A DNA stretch of 11,195 bases from an uncultured Caryophanales bacterium (GCA_946622925.1 CAMOQM010000021.1:1-11195), one strand, 5' to 3'; shown: positions 1 through 7,108, counted from the first letter of the stretch. The notes: generated by a model not told the origin, from the sequence alone. Program-made: numbers and translations.

Positions 1-1
1 G

Positions 2-712
2 GTCTATATCCGTCATGATGGCATCTATAAAGAACTTAAGGAAGAACCTAACTTTCCCCTTGGCCTAGCCGATGGTTTTGCCTATAAGAAACAAACCGTC
101 AGAGTCGAAGAGGGCGATGCCTTATTCATGTATACCGATGGCTTATCCGAGGCCATGAACATTAAGGGCGAGCTATTCGGAAAAGAAGCGATTCTCAATA
201 CCCTTAATGAACATCCTTTCCTATCGGGTGAAGAACTTATCGGGGCTATGGAAGAAAAGATGGCCGAATTCGTGGGCGAAGCCGAACAAAGCGATGACGC
301 TTGCTTGCTTAGCTTTGAATTCTATGGCGGGGCCAAACTTGATTTCGCTCCGACTTTAGAAGGGCTAGCCACCATCGCGCCTTTTGTCGACGAAGTATTA
401 AAGGATTCCAAGCCGGAAGTTAGAAACGCCTTCCAAGTCATCGTCGACGAATTCGCCACCAATATCGCGATGTATTCTAAGGCTACCCAAGCCTGCCTAA
501 GTCTCCATTTAGGCAAAAACGCGATTATCGGGACTATATCCGACGATGGATTCCCTTTTAATCCCTTCACCGATAAACCGCCCCATGATCCCGATACTCC
601 AGGCGGACTAGGCATTGATCTTTCCATTTCCATGGCCAAGCAAATCCATTATTCGCGGGTAAGGAATAAGAATGTTTTGTCTTTCTCTTATTCGGGGGGA
701 GTTAGTAAGTAA
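2..712 (+). CDS. SpoIIE/PP2C-type serine phosphatase fused to a HATPase (RsbW-like) domain, 3' part
   Basis: The gene enters from the left edge; its start lies outside the window and 236 residues are visible. The first part is the end of a PP2C/SpoIIE phosphatase domain: the metal-binding stretch FMYTDGLSEA (codons around 125-155) and the closing QSDDACLL (about 287-310). The last ~125 residues form a GHKL ATPase domain like anti-sigma kinases: N-box VDEFATNI (about 440-463), G1 box DDGFPFNP (about 542-565), and G2 box GGLGIDLS (about 602-625). Family knowledge: such fusions act in partner switching, where the phosphatase dephosphorylates an anti-sigma-factor antagonist and the kinase-like domain binds a sigma factor or phosphorylates the antagonist. 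Any sensor domain would lie upstream, out of view. It is followed after 2 nt by recN, so the two are probably co-transcribed. The target is unknown. Confidence 0.85.
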   Translation, partial: VYIRHDGIYKELKEEPNFPLGLADGFAYKKQTVRVEEGDALFMYTDGLSEAMNIKGELFGKEAILNTLNEHPFLSGEELIGAMEEKMAEFVGEAEQSDDACLLSFEFYGGAKLDFAPTLEGLATIAPFVDEVLKDSKPEVRNAFQVIVDEFATNIAMYSKATQACLSLHLGKNAIIGTISDDGFPFNPFTDKPPHDPDTPGGLGIDLSISMAKQIHYSRVRNKNVLSFSYSGGVSK

Positions 713-714
713 TT

Positions 715-2367
715 ATGCTTAAGTGCCTAAAGATCAATAACCTAGCGATTATCGAAAACGCCGAAGTTAGCTTCGAAAATGGCTTTACCGTTTTAACTGG
801 GGCCACTGGAGCGGGTAAGTCTTTGCTTATCGATTCATTGTCATTACTACTTGGGTCAAGGGCTTCCAGCGAACTTATTAGGCAAGGCGAAGAAAAAGCC
901 ACGATAGTAGGGGAATTCGAACTGGATTCTTCTTATATCAAAGCCATCTTAACTAAGCTAGAGATTCCCTTTACCGAAGATAGTTTGGTTATCGAAAGAA
1001 CGATCCGACCCGGAAAAAGCACGGTCAAAGCCAATGGGGTTGCCCTTTCTTTAGCCTCGTTACAAACCCTCACCAATGCCTTAGCGGATATCCATAACCA
1101 ATTCGATTTCGCCAAGATGGTCGACCCGACTACCTATTTACCGCTTCTAGATGAATATGGGCAAAGCAAAATCGAGGCTTATTTAACTAGCTATAGACAA
1201 GCTTATGAAACCTATTTAGATGAGCAAGCCGAACTAGATAAGCTGTTGCAGCAAAAGAAAGAGATCGAAGCTAGACGCGATTTCTATTCCTATCAATATG
1301 ACGAACTCAAAGGGGCGGCTTTATATGAAGGGGAAGAGGAAGAACTCGAACGTGAGCTTTCTTTATTAAAGAATTACGACAAGGTCTATTCCTTGAACCA
1401 GCAGGCAAATGAACTAGCCCATGATGATTTCCTCGATAAGTTATATGAACTACAGAAAATCGTTGGCAATTTAGCTTCCTACCAAAGCCAATATGGCGAG
1501 CTTTCCAAAGGACTAGAAGATAAATATTATGAACTAGATGACCTCGTCGCTTCATTAAAGAAGGAACTAGGAAACTTAGATTATGACCCAACTAGGTTAG
1601 ATACCTTACTACAACGTGAGTCAGACCTAGCCTCGCTTAAGCGCAAATATAAGAAAGAATATAACGATTTGATCCTCTACCGGGATGAGCTTAAAGGGTA
1701 TTTGGATTCCGAAAAATATAGCGATGAGGCCTTAAATATCCGCAAAAAGGCGGTGGATGAAGCTAAATCGCGGGCTTATTCAAAGGCCAAGGATTTATCT
1801 TCAATTAGGCAAAGCATCGCTAAATCCATCGAAAAAGAAATGGGTAATGCCCTTAAGGATTTGCTTTTGGAAGTCAAATTCAAAGTGGCTTTTACGGAAA
1901 CCGAGCTTAGCGTTAATGGCCTAGATGAAGTTTCTTTCTTAATCGAAACTAACCTTGGCGAAGGCTTAAAGAACCTCGATAAAGTCGTCTCCGGCGGCGA
2001 AGCTAGCCGGGTGATGCTCGCCTTTAAGTCGTTACTAATAAAGGCTAAGCGCGTCGGCACCGTCATATTCGATGAAATCGATACGGGGATATCGGGTAAA
2101 GAAGCCGAAGCGGTTGCCCGCAAGATTAAGGAAATATCCTTATCAACCCAAGTTATCGCGATTACCCATTTGCCCCAGGTCGCGGCCTTATCCGACCACC
2201 ATATCCTTATTTCCAAAGAGGTTAATAAGGGAAGGACCTATGCCCATATCAAGACCTTGGATTTAAATGGCAAGATCGAGGAAGTCGCCCACCTTATTTC
2301 GGGCGAAAAGATAACTAAGACCCAACTTGAATACGCCAAAGAGATGGTCTTAGGAAAGGAGGGCTAG
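715..2367 (+). CDS. recN: DNA repair protein RecN
   Basis: An SMC-like ATPase of 550 residues, the usual RecN length, acting in the cytoplasm in double-strand-break repair. Visible motifs: Walker A GATGAGKS (29-36), the ABC signature VSGGEAS (425-431), Walker B TVIFDEIDTGISG (449-461) and the switch region THLPQVAALSD (484-494). Between the head halves, residues ~150-375 are rich in Glu, Lys and Leu and fit the coiled-coil arms. The segment FLIETNLGEGLKNLDKV just before the signature is typical of RecN. One departure is the Q-loop: most RecN proteins have HGQHxHQ, and here it reads HNQFDFA (127-133), keeping only His127 and Gln129. The start is supported by a G-rich ribosome site (GGGGGAG, 694-700) that lies rather far upstream. 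It sits 2 nt after the phosphatase gene and 2 nt before the esterase gene. Confidence 0.95.
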   Translation: MLKCLKINNLAIIENAEVSFENGFTVLTGATGAGKSLLIDSLSLLLGSRASSELIRQGEEKATIVGEFELDSSYIKAILTKLEIPFTEDSLVIERTIRPGKSTVKANGVALSLASLQTLTNALADIHNQFDFAKMVDPTTYLPLLDEYGQSKIEAYLTSYRQAYETYLDEQAELDKLLQQKKEIEARRDFYSYQYDELKGAALYEGEEEELERELSLLKNYDKVYSLNQQANELAHDDFLDKLYELQKIVGNLASYQSQYGELSKGLEDKYYELDDLVASLKKELGNLDYDPTRLDTLLQRESDLASLKRKYKKEYNDLILYRDELKGYLDSEKYSDEALNIRKKAVDEAKSRAYSKAKDLSSIRQSIAKSIEKEMGNALKDLLLEVKFKVAFTETELSVNGLDEVSFLIETNLGEGLKNLDKVVSGGEASRVMLAFKSLLIKAKRVGTVIFDEIDTGISGKEAEAVARKIKEISLSTQVIAITHLPQVAALSDHHILISKEVNKGRTYAHIKTLDLNGKIEEVAHLISGEKITKTQLEYAKEMVLGKEG

Positions 2368-2369
2368 TT

Positions 2370-3230
2370 ATGGTCCCTGATAGAATCGGCGAATTCATTC
2401 GTTATAAAGGCAAAAAGACCACGATGGAATATGGTTACCATTATTCCTTGAGGACCCGCCTTCCTTTTGACCGTTTCTTCCGTAGGAGCATCCGTCTTTG
2501 GATTCCCGAATCTTATGATTTTGATAATCCTAAGCCGACCCCCGTCATCTATTTTTCCGATGGCCAAAACCTCGTCGATTATTATCTAACCGCCTATGGC
2601 GATTGGCATCTTGACCGGGTTATTCGCGAATTAGGCAAAGAAGGCCTCCCCGAACCGATACTCGTAGGCATCGATTGCCCGAAAAAACCAATTAAACGGA
2701 CGAGAGAATTAAATCCGCCTTATCCTATTTCTAAACGTATCAAAGAAGGCCCGGGACCAATGGGTGGCTATGCCAACCGGTTCATCGGCTATATCACCAA
2801 GGTCTTAAAGCCCTACGTGGATTCGATTTTATGCACCGATAAACGGAAAATCGGAAGTGCCATCGGAGGTTCTTCGATGGGTGGCATCATGGCTTTCTAT
2901 GCTTTCTTATCCCATCCTAATGATTTTGGCTTCTCCTTATCTTTCTCCCCGGCTTTATTCTTCTATACCGACTCCGAGATTTCGCAGTTTGTCGATGAAG
3001 CTAATCCCATCCCTGGCGAATCTCCCAACCTCTTCCTTTATGTTGGGGGCAAGGATTTTGAGAAAGAATTCGTCCATGCGACGAGATTTACCTATAAATT
3101 GTTGCTTTCTAAAGGCTTCGATAGCTCTAATCTAGTTTTGGAAGAAGATCCTAAGGCCATCCATCATGAAGAGGCTTGGTACCGTCATAGCCCCAGTGCC
3201 TTGCGGTGGTGGTTAGAAAAAGTTAAATAA
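2370..3230 (+). CDS. Alpha/beta-hydrolase esterase (esterase D / Fes-IroE-like fold), cytosolic
   Basis: A 286-residue protein of the putative esterase family (PF00756), which holds enterochelin esterases, S-formylglutathione hydrolases, mycolyltransferases and carbohydrate esterases. Visible: the strand IRLWIPESY (41-49), VIYFSDGQN (59-67) where the family usually has hDGqn/hDG, and the nucleophile elbow GGSSMGG with Ser169. Asp229 in VGGKDFE and His266 in HHEEAW complete a likely triad; the HxxxW arrangement recalls Fes-like esterases. There is no signal peptide, so it acts inside the cell. The start at 2370 has a strong AAAGGAGG ribosome site 7 nt upstream, inside the end of recN; a second ATG at 2427 is less well placed. 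The substrate is unknown. A role in opening imported siderophore esters is possible given the importer at 5942-8939, but that is inference; acyl, feruloyl or carbohydrate esters are equally possible. Confidence 0.8.
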   Translation: MVPDRIGEFIRYKGKKTTMEYGYHYSLRTRLPFDRFFRRSIRLWIPESYDFDNPKPTPVIYFSDGQNLVDYYLTAYGDWHLDRVIRELGKEGLPEPILVGIDCPKKPIKRTRELNPPYPISKRIKEGPGPMGGYANRFIGYITKVLKPYVDSILCTDKRKIGSAIGGSSMGGIMAFYAFLSHPNDFGFSLSFSPALFFYTDSEISQFVDEANPIPGESPNLFLYVGGKDFEKEFVHATRFTYKLLLSKGFDSSNLVLEEDPKAIHHEEAWYRHSPSALRWWLEKVK

Positions 3231-3234
3231 AAAC

Positions 3235-3259
3235 GAACGTTTTCCTTTTTTGACGCGTC
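3235..3259 (+). promoter_or_regulatory. Candidate ECF-sigma-type promoter (GAAC-N17-CGTC) before the sigma-serpin operon
   Basis: GAAC at 3235-3238 and CGTC at 3256-3259 are separated by 17 nt. This resembles Bacillus ECF promoters, which carry a GAAAC/GTAAC-like -35 and a CGTC/CGAC-like -10 at 16-17 nt. The spacer is T-rich (3240-3251), also typical. It lies just upstream of an ECF sigma gene, so autoregulation is the natural reading. The same bases also form AAAACG-AA-CGTTTT (3231-3244, the first A being 3231 or the base before), followed by TTCCTTTTTT, which could instead be a weak terminator for the upstream operon. Both are pattern readings. Confidence 0.4.
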
Positions 3260-3264
3260 TAATA

Positions 3265-3272
3265 GGTGGAGG
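3265..3272 (+). promoter_or_regulatory. Ribosome binding site that sets the sigma-factor start
   Basis: GGTGGAGG sits 5 nt before the ATG at 3278 and only 2 nt before the ATG at 3275. It overlaps the GTG at 3266 that would give a longer reading frame, so the GTG cannot be the start served by this site. ATG 3278 is the best choice. Confidence 0.6.
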
Positions 3273-3277
3273 CAATG

Positions 3278-3790
3278 ATGAAACTGGAAGGACGCCTAAT
3301 AAACCTCTTTTACCAAAAAGACGAAGCGGCGGTGAACCGGGTCTATGTTTTGACTTCGCGTTTGCTTCGCCACGTGGCATATGATGTCCTAGGCGATTCC
3401 GATTTAGCCCAAGACGCAGTCATGGAAGCTTACGTCAATGTGCTTTATTCGTCAAATCGTCCTAAAGATTCTTCAAGCTTCGTAGCTTATCTATGTTCTA
3501 GCGTCAAAAACTCCGCCATTTCCATCCAAAGGAAGGTCGGCAAAGAGATTGCTCTAGATGAAGATAGCGTCGGTAGTAGCGAGCCAAAGGAAGATAACGC
3601 CTTAATGGGTTTGCTCCGTGCCGAACTTGGATATCCAGATTTTGACATCTTAATCCTCCATGCCGTGGAAGGCTATTCCCTTAAAGAAATCGCGACCTAT
3701 TTGGATTTAGGTTCGCCTAGCGCCGTCCGCGGTAGATACGCTAGGGCCAGGGAAAAGGCCAAAGCGTTAATCAAAAAGGAGGGCTTTTAG
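3278..3790 (+). CDS. ECF-type RNA polymerase sigma factor (sigma-70 family)
   Basis: About 170 residues, the normal size for an ECF sigma factor, with only regions 2 and 4. Region 2 covers roughly residues 10-85 from this start: the core-binding stretch around GDSDLAQDAVMEAYVNV matches the usual DpeDAeDvvQevF pattern, and FVAYLCSSVKNSAISIQRK matches regions 2.3-2.4 that read the -10. A short acidic linker (about 94-107) leads to region 4, where DILILHAVEGYSLKEIATYLDLGS and AVRGRYARAREKAKALI form the helix-turn-helix that reads the -35. The stop is one base before the membrane serpin gene, so the two are translated together. This gene order is typical of a sigma factor followed by its membrane anti-sigma factor. 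It is probably autoregulated from the candidate promoter at 3235-3259. The regulon is unknown. Confidence 0.85.
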   Translation: MKLEGRLINLFYQKDEAAVNRVYVLTSRLLRHVAYDVLGDSDLAQDAVMEAYVNVLYSSNRPKDSSSFVAYLCSSVKNSAISIQRKVGKEIALDEDSVGSSEPKEDNALMGLLRAELGYPDFDILILHAVEGYSLKEIATYLDLGSPSAVRGRYARAREKAKALIKKEGF

Positions 3791-3791
3791 A

Positions 3792-5312
3792 ATGAACTGG
3801 AAGAAAAAGCTCGCGCAGGAATATGAAAAAGAGGTAGTGGCCCCTAAGGATAATGGCGCTCTTTCAAAACATTTAGGCATATCCACTCGGGAAAAGTCGA
3901 AAAGATATGTTAATCGGGGAAAAATAATCGGAAGGGTTGCCATCGCGGCTTCGCTTTTGGTGGTTATCGGAGGCCCGATCGCCTTGTATGTCGGAACGCA
4001 TGCCCAGGTTAAGACCCATAATCAAATGAAACAGAGGCGTTATAGGGCGGCCGATATCTCGGCTTTAAGAGCCTCCACCGTAAAGGCGCTTAATGCCATT
4101 TCCTATAACGATGGCCCCTTTGCTTTGCAAAAAGTCGATGATACCTTCAAGGGAAACGTCAATTCCTTTGCCTTTGCTTTGCAAAAACAATTCAAAGAGA
4201 AGCAGACTTACCTATATTCCCCATACACGGCCTACCTAAATATGGATTTGATTTCCTTAGCGAGCCAAGGTCTGGTTTTGGAGCAGGCTAATGCGATACT
4301 AGGCAGCCAGGCTAACCGCGATTCCAATATAACCAAAGCCATGTTGACTAACTTCTATTCGGGAAACGAAGGTTCCACCCATACTTATCAAGGGGCGTTC
4401 TTTAGGGAAGGCTGGAATCTAAAAGAAGGCTACGTGGATAAACTTTCCTCCCGCCGGGCCGAGGTCTATAGCCTTGATATGGATAAAGATTTAGACGCGA
4501 TCCCTTCCTGGGCTAACGCCAAGGTCAAGGCCGATATGCTCAAAACCAAGGATTTAGATTATGATCCTAACCAAACCATGGCCTATTATTTCTCGATTCT
4601 TGATTTCGATGGCAAATGGAATTGGAGCTATAACGATAGCAAAACCCGCAAACGCGACTTTACTTCTTTAGATGGCAAGGTAAGCAAATTGGATTTCATG
4701 AGCCACGATGTCAGCTTTGTAAATCCAGAAAGCATTTTCGCTAACGGAAGAAGCAACGTCGGAGTTTATGATTATGGGGATTATATTTCCGCCTACGATT
4801 ATTACTGCAATGGATATTCCATCCAGTATTTGATCCCTAGCGAAGTCGGTAAAGATATCTTTGCCTTATTAGATGGCGTCAATTTCTTTGAAGAAGACCC
4901 GGATAAATTCTATACCAAGGTGCATCCCAGCAATCCTGAAGAAAAGATCCACAATATCCAAACCGTGAGTTTCATAATGCCCAAATTTTCCTTTGCGTCT
5001 TTGACCGATTTGACCCCAAAGATAAAAGCCTTGGGTTTATCCGGGTTCTACGATGATTTGCAAAATTCCTTAAGCGGGGGCATCGAGTTTAATCCAAATG
5101 GTGGGGCGATTGCCTTTACCAAACAAGCCAATTCCATCGAATTCTCCGAAGACGGGACCGTTGCTAAATCCATTACCTTCTCGGGCGGCTATGGTGCAGC
5201 CGCCCCTAATGTTTTGGCCAACAGCCTGATTATCACCTTGGACGAAGCCTTCGTCTACGTTATCCGCGATCCCAACGGATTACCCTTATTCGTTGGAGCT
5301 TTCAACAATTAG
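3792..5312 (+). CDS. Membrane-anchored serpin; candidate anti-sigma factor of the preceding ECF sigma
   Basis: A 506-residue protein with three parts: a basic, polar N-terminal tail (1-48), one hydrophobic span (about 49-67, RVAIAASLLVVIGGPIALYV), and a full-length serpin domain (about 120-506). Serpin landmarks: NSFAFALQKQF and YLYSPYTAYLNM (helix A/B, 124-151), YYFSILDFDGKWNW then RKRDFTSLDGK (265-296), VSFIMPKFSFASLTDL (392-407), the hinge SEDGTVAK (452-459), and C-terminal AFVYVIRDPNGLPLFVGAFNN (486-506). By alignment to alpha-1-antitrypsin, P1 would fall near Ala469, with a loop about five residues longer on the primed side. Lys and Ile at P11 and P9 are unusual for an inhibitory hinge, so inhibition is not certain. 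The tail has no zinc anti-sigma motif. Serpins normally trap serine or cysteine proteases; an anti-sigma role is inferred from operon position (one-base gap, AAGGAGG site at 3777-3783) and topology. Basic residues flank both sides of the span, so N-in topology is likely but not proven. Confidence 0.85.
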   Translation: MNWKKKLAQEYEKEVVAPKDNGALSKHLGISTREKSKRYVNRGKIIGRVAIAASLLVVIGGPIALYVGTHAQVKTHNQMKQRRYRAADISALRASTVKALNAISYNDGPFALQKVDDTFKGNVNSFAFALQKQFKEKQTYLYSPYTAYLNMDLISLASQGLVLEQANAILGSQANRDSNITKAMLTNFYSGNEGSTHTYQGAFFREGWNLKEGYVDKLSSRRAEVYSLDMDKDLDAIPSWANAKVKADMLKTKDLDYDPNQTMAYYFSILDFDGKWNWSYNDSKTRKRDFTSLDGKVSKLDFMSHDVSFVNPESIFANGRSNVGVYDYGDYISAYDYYCNGYSIQYLIPSEVGKDIFALLDGVNFFEEDPDKFYTKVHPSNPEEKIHNIQTVSFIMPKFSFASLTDLTPKIKALGLSGFYDDLQNSLSGGIEFNPNGGAIAFTKQANSIEFSEDGTVAKSITFSGGYGAAAPNVLANSLIITLDEAFVYVIRDPNGLPLFVGAFNN

Positions 5313-5322
5313 GGTAGTGGAT

Positions 5323-5904
5323 ATGAAAACGTTCTTACTAGTTTGCCTAGCTATCCCTTTATTAATGGGTTGCGGCCAAACTCCAAAGACCTTTAATAAG
5401 GCCCCTTCTTTCCTTATCGATGATGTATCTCCTATATATGGGTATGGCTATAACCTACGCTATAGCGATGGCAGTGAAGTCGAGACAAGCCACTGTAACG
5501 GCAATACCTGTATCATGGCTTCAATAGGCCCATCTTTTAGTTATGATCTAGAAGAAGATAAAGCCTCCTTTATAAAGAAGAAGGAAGGGCGTTATCAGAT
5601 AAGCATCGACTACGTTGATAAAACCGTGACGTATAAGGCTTATCTTGGCTACATGCTCGATTATAAAACTCCCCTAAAAGAAAGCTCCGTTAACTGGAAA
5701 CAAGCCTATGATTACCGCTTTGGGGAGTTGAAGGAATTAGAAATGCCCGTCATAGTTGATAAAACCTGCTTGATTCAGCTCCCGCCCGATACCTTTGCCA
5801 TCGACGAATATAAGGAAGAAGCCAAGTTTGTGGCTATCGTCGTAGATTTCTCAAGTCCAACATACGGATCTGGGGTCTATGGGTTTTTAATCGAAAACGC
5901 CTAA
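5323..5904 (+). CDS. Small predicted lipoprotein of unknown function
   Basis: From the ATG at 5323 the product has 193 residues. It begins with a lipoprotein signal, MKTFLLVCLAIPLLMGC, with lipobox LMGC and the lipidated Cys at 17; the mature protein would be about 177 residues on the outer face of the membrane. No known family is recognised. The mature part looks beta-rich, with many Tyr and alternating polar/hydrophobic runs (YNLRYSDGSEVETSHC, YQISIDYVDKTVTYKAYLGY), and contains three further Cys, two of them close together in HCNGNTC, which could form a disulfide. It follows the serpin gene by 10 nt and precedes a terminator, so it is the third member of the sigma-serpin operon. It may be a partner, target or sensor for the serpin; that is inference. 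An upstream TTG (5293) overlapping the serpin gene was not chosen, because the signal peptide starts exactly at 5323. Confidence 0.75.
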   Translation: MKTFLLVCLAIPLLMGCGQTPKTFNKAPSFLIDDVSPIYGYGYNLRYSDGSEVETSHCNGNTCIMASIGPSFSYDLEEDKASFIKKKEGRYQISIDYVDKTVTYKAYLGYMLDYKTPLKESSVNWKQAYDYRFGELKELEMPVIVDKTCLIQLPPDTFAIDEYKEEAKFVAIVVDFSSPTYGSGVYGFLIENA

Positions 5905-5910
5905 TAAGAA

Positions 5911-5941
5911 AATCGGAGCCGCGATGACTCCGATTATTTCT
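5911..5941. terminator. Bidirectional intrinsic terminator between convergent operons
   Basis: AATCGGAG (5911-5918) pairs perfectly with CTCCGATT (5928-5935) around a 9-nt loop. It is followed on the plus strand by ATTTCTTTATTT, and on the minus strand by TTTTCTTATTA. It lies 6 nt after the lipoprotein stop and right at the stop of the binding-protein gene on the other strand, so it can end both transcripts. Confidence 0.85.
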
Positions 5942-7108
5942 TTATTTGAAGAATTCGGTGGGGTTGGCGATTTTTTGATAACCGCCGAAGGATTGGGGCT
6001 TGGCTTTCATTTGATCATAGAGGGCCTTGCCGTTGAATTTGGTGGTTATTTCGTTGGCTTTTGCGGCGATATCGAAATTAGGGAATAGGGAAGGATAGGA
6101 TATCGCGGCAGTGTAATAAGTATTGATAAGGCTGGTCTCGAAGTTGGTGTAATAGGCGTTATAGGCCATTTGCAGATAGACTTCGCCAGTTTGGAAGGCT
6201 TTGCAGGCGGAGAAATCATAATTTTTGCCTTTGATATTCTTAACCGCGGCCGCGTCGAAGATCATGACCTCCATTTCGGGGGCAAGGGCGGTGAATTTCT
6301 CTTCGTCGATTTTTTGGATGCCATCTTTAGCTAAGCCGGAGACGACGTTAACGACGTGGGCGGTATTGAAGGCATCATAGTTTTGGGCGGTCATGAATTG
6401 ATCGGTGGTGCCCCAGTTACCTAAGCCGCAGATATAGGTCTTCTTTTGCATTTCGGGGGTAACGTCTTTGGTCTTATCGGAGATTTCCTTTAAGGAATCT
6501 TCATAATACTTGACGAGTTCTTCGGCCCTGGTGGATTTATTTAAGGCGGCTCCGATGTTACGGAGAGAGGCGAATAGTTTGGCGGTATTACCCATTGATA
6601 AAGTGATAACGGGAACGCCGACTTGGGTGGATAAGGCATCCGATTTATCCGCGTCTTCATATTCGGAGAAGATTAAATCAGGTTCGCAAGATAAGATCTT
6701 TTCGCCTTCGGCGGCTTGGGCGTTAGGTCCGCCGACGCCACAAGAAGGAAGAGTTTGGAAGGCTTCGGAATTGGCTAAGACATAAGGACGAGCTACGCCA
6801 TCGAACATCTTGGGACGATTAGTTAACGATTCGTTATCGATGTCCTCGACGCCGGCAAGTAAGGAAGTTTCGCCAACGTAAGTAAATACGCGTAAGGCGC
6901 CAGCTCCGATACAGACGATTTTCTTATAGCTGCCGGGCAGGACTTTGACTTGCCTATTTACCGCATCGGTGACCGTCACTTCGGCCACGCTGGAAGATAG
7001 CCCGGTGGCTTTGGAAGACTCCGAGGAAGATAGACCGGTGGCATGGGGCTGCCCGCCGCAGGAAGCCAACAAAGCGGCAAGAGTTAATAGTAGGGGTGTT
7101 CTTTTCAT
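5942..7108 (-). CDS. ABC importer substrate-binding lipoprotein, FecB/BtuF (iron-complex) family
   Basis: A 388-residue lipoprotein. The signal MKRTPLLLTLAALLASC has lipobox LASC with Cys17 anchored, followed by a Ser-rich linker (23-42). The mature part is a type III periplasmic-binding-protein fold: VTVTDAVNRQVKVLPGSYKKIVCIG (44-68) at the start of lobe 1, LSCEPDLIFSEY (139-150), GVPVITLSMG (164-173), then a long helix and lobe 2. The segment MAYNAYYTNFETSLINTYYTAAISYP (314-339) is a recognisable pattern in a subgroup of these proteins from anaerobes, where the paired Tyr may face the ligand. The family carries Fe-siderophores, haem, cobalamin or related chelates; the ligand cannot be read from sequence. 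The start codon overlaps the ATPase stop (ATGA, 7105-7108), and a good AAAGGAG site lies about 9 nt upstream. It is the last gene of the importer operon. Confidence 0.9.
   Translation of the reverse strand: MKRTPLLLTLAALLASCGGQPHATGLSSSESSKATGLSSSVAEVTVTDAVNRQVKVLPGSYKKIVCIGAGALRVFTYVGETSLLAGVEDIDNESLTNRPKMFDGVARPYVLANSEAFQTLPSCGVGGPNAQAAEGEKILSCEPDLIFSEYEDADKSDALSTQVGVPVITLSMGNTAKLFASLRNIGAALNKSTRAEELVKYYEDSLKEISDKTKDVTPEMQKKTYICGLGNWGTTDQFMTAQNYDAFNTAHVVNVVSGLAKDGIQKIDEEKFTALAPEMEVMIFDAAAVKNIKGKNYDFSACKAFQTGEVYLQMAYNAYYTNFETSLINTYYTAAISYPSLFPNFDIAAKANEITTKFNGKALYDQMKAKPQSFGGYQKIANPTEFFK
6989..7042 (-). repeat. Tandem linker repeat (ATGLSSS twice) in the binding lipoprotein
   Basis: Residues 23-29 and 34-40 are both ATGLSSS. 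At DNA level the two 21-nt copies (7022-7042 and 6989-7009) match at 17 positions with a period of 33 nt. The repeat lies in the flexible linker just after the lipidated Cys and probably arose by a small duplication. Confidence 0.65.

Noticed and set aside
1776..2216. A 146-codon minus-strand frame inside recN
   Set aside because: It overlaps the conserved signature and Walker B region of recN and shows no family features of its own.
3266..3277. GTG at 3266 as the start of the sigma factor
   Set aside because: It lies inside the ribosome site GGTGGAGG that serves the ATG at 3278 (or 3275); the added residues have no counterpart in the family.
5293..5322. TTG at 5293 as the start of the lipoprotein
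   Set aside because: It would put ten polar residues before the signal peptide and overlap the serpin gene; ATG 5323 begins exactly at the lipoprotein signal.
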